DNA of 64,000 bases from an uncultured Aquimarina sp. GTDB taxonomy: Bacteria > Bacteroidota > Bacteroidia > Flavobacteriales > Flavobacteriaceae. This document shows, in pieces, positions 63,868 through 64,000 of the stretch. The first letter of the stretch is position 1, and each line of letters begins with the position of its first letter. Where the stretch lies: assembly GCF_947495315.1 (NCBI RefSeq), contig NZ_CANLYD010000018.1, positions 1 through 64,000 of the forward strand. Reading direction: 5' to 3'. The position numbers and the translations under genes are program-made. Below the pieces are notes generated by a model. The model was not told where the DNA came from. It ran no database searches and saw only the letters and a program-made list of their open reading frames with translations.

Positions 63868-64000
63868 ATGGTATCGAGTAAAATGGCTAAAAAAGGAAGA
63901 GAAAAAAATACTCAGAATAAGGCAAAGCATACGAAGCTTATGAATCGTAAAAAGAATAAACTCCGAAAAGAAAAAGAGCTTAGAGCAGAACGACTAAAAG
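63868..64000 (+). CDS. Partial small basic protein, cut by window end
   Basis: An open frame from ATG 63868 (or 63883) reads MVSSKMAKKGREKNTQNK, then AKHTKLMNRKKNKLRKEKEL and continues past the window end. It is very rich in Lys and Arg, so it may be a nucleic-acid-binding protein. It lies 45 bp after the DUF2293 gene. Confidence 0.5.
   Translation, partial: MVSSKMAKKGREKNTQNKAKHTKLMNRKKNKLRKEKELRAERLK

Overview
The window looks like a chromosomal segment of a marine Bacteroidetes bacterium, most likely Flavobacteriaceae; the gene style resembles Aquimarina, but I cannot prove the genus. Supporting signs are the very low G+C, TAnnTTTG-type -7 promoter boxes, many short lipoproteins with late lipobox cysteines, a C-terminal sorting-like (type IX secretion) protein, LytS/LytTR and TPR-AraC regulators, menaquinone genes and a CAL67264-type small membrane protein. 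No rRNA, tRNA, CRISPR array, transposase or phage gene was seen.

Layout. 1-210: 83-bp tandem repeats with a hairpin. 211-4036: the end of a menaquinone operon (MBL hydrolase, menC, CPBP protease, menE). 4037-4713: a gene-free leader with a possible promoter. 4714-22431: a co-oriented cluster of twelve genes (about 17.7 kb). It encodes a small protein, a Gly-rich collagen-like protein, a possible ABBA-type prenyltransferase, a CGKC small protein, two PhyH dioxygenases, a single-domain class II terpene-cyclase-like protein with a DVDD motif, a 2751-residue RHS/YD-repeat protein, a prolyl-hydroxylase-like oxygenase, a cholesterol-oxidase-like flavoprotein, a GT2 glycosyltransferase and a 92-residue protein. 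22649-24802: a VWA/plug/carboxypeptidase-regulatory protein, followed by the remnant of a second M24 peptidase gene. 25096-31584: an envelope-protein operon divergent from a LytS/LytTR pair, then an M24 peptidase. 31668-39324: a minus-strand run of secreted and lipoproteins that includes two Cys-containing peptides with double-glycine leaders, one of them only 53 residues. 39438-42948: a TPR-AraC regulator and an acyl-CoA carboxylase subunit. 43193-58428: housekeeping and transport genes (NUC1 nuclease, EttA, HAD, CAT-like acetyltransferase, RluE-like, cold-shock protein, TSUP, SulP, DMT). 58468-64000: an ALO-type flavoprotein, a Bor-like lipoprotein, a hipBA module with four operator palindromes, a DUF2293 protein and a partial gene at the edge.

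The most interesting region is the 4.7-22.4 kb cluster. Possible prenylation, terpene cyclisation, three Fe(II)/2-oxoglutarate oxygenases, a VAO-type flavin oxidase and a glycosyltransferase in one transcription unit look like a biosynthetic or protein-modification pathway. Its substrate could be a terpenoid, one of the small proteins, the Gly-rich protein or the giant RHS protein. This is inference; individual family assignments range from strong (PhyH, P4H-like, GT2, RHS) to weak (ABBA prenyltransferase).

Other notable structures: a 5' leader on the cold-shock gene that can pair over its own start codon; a SulP gene with no usable start codon at its expected N-terminus; a zero-gap four-way-junction inverted repeat at 56088-56203; a 20-bp perfect inverted repeat in the divergent lytSR promoter region; and the pseudogene fragment at 24861-24957.
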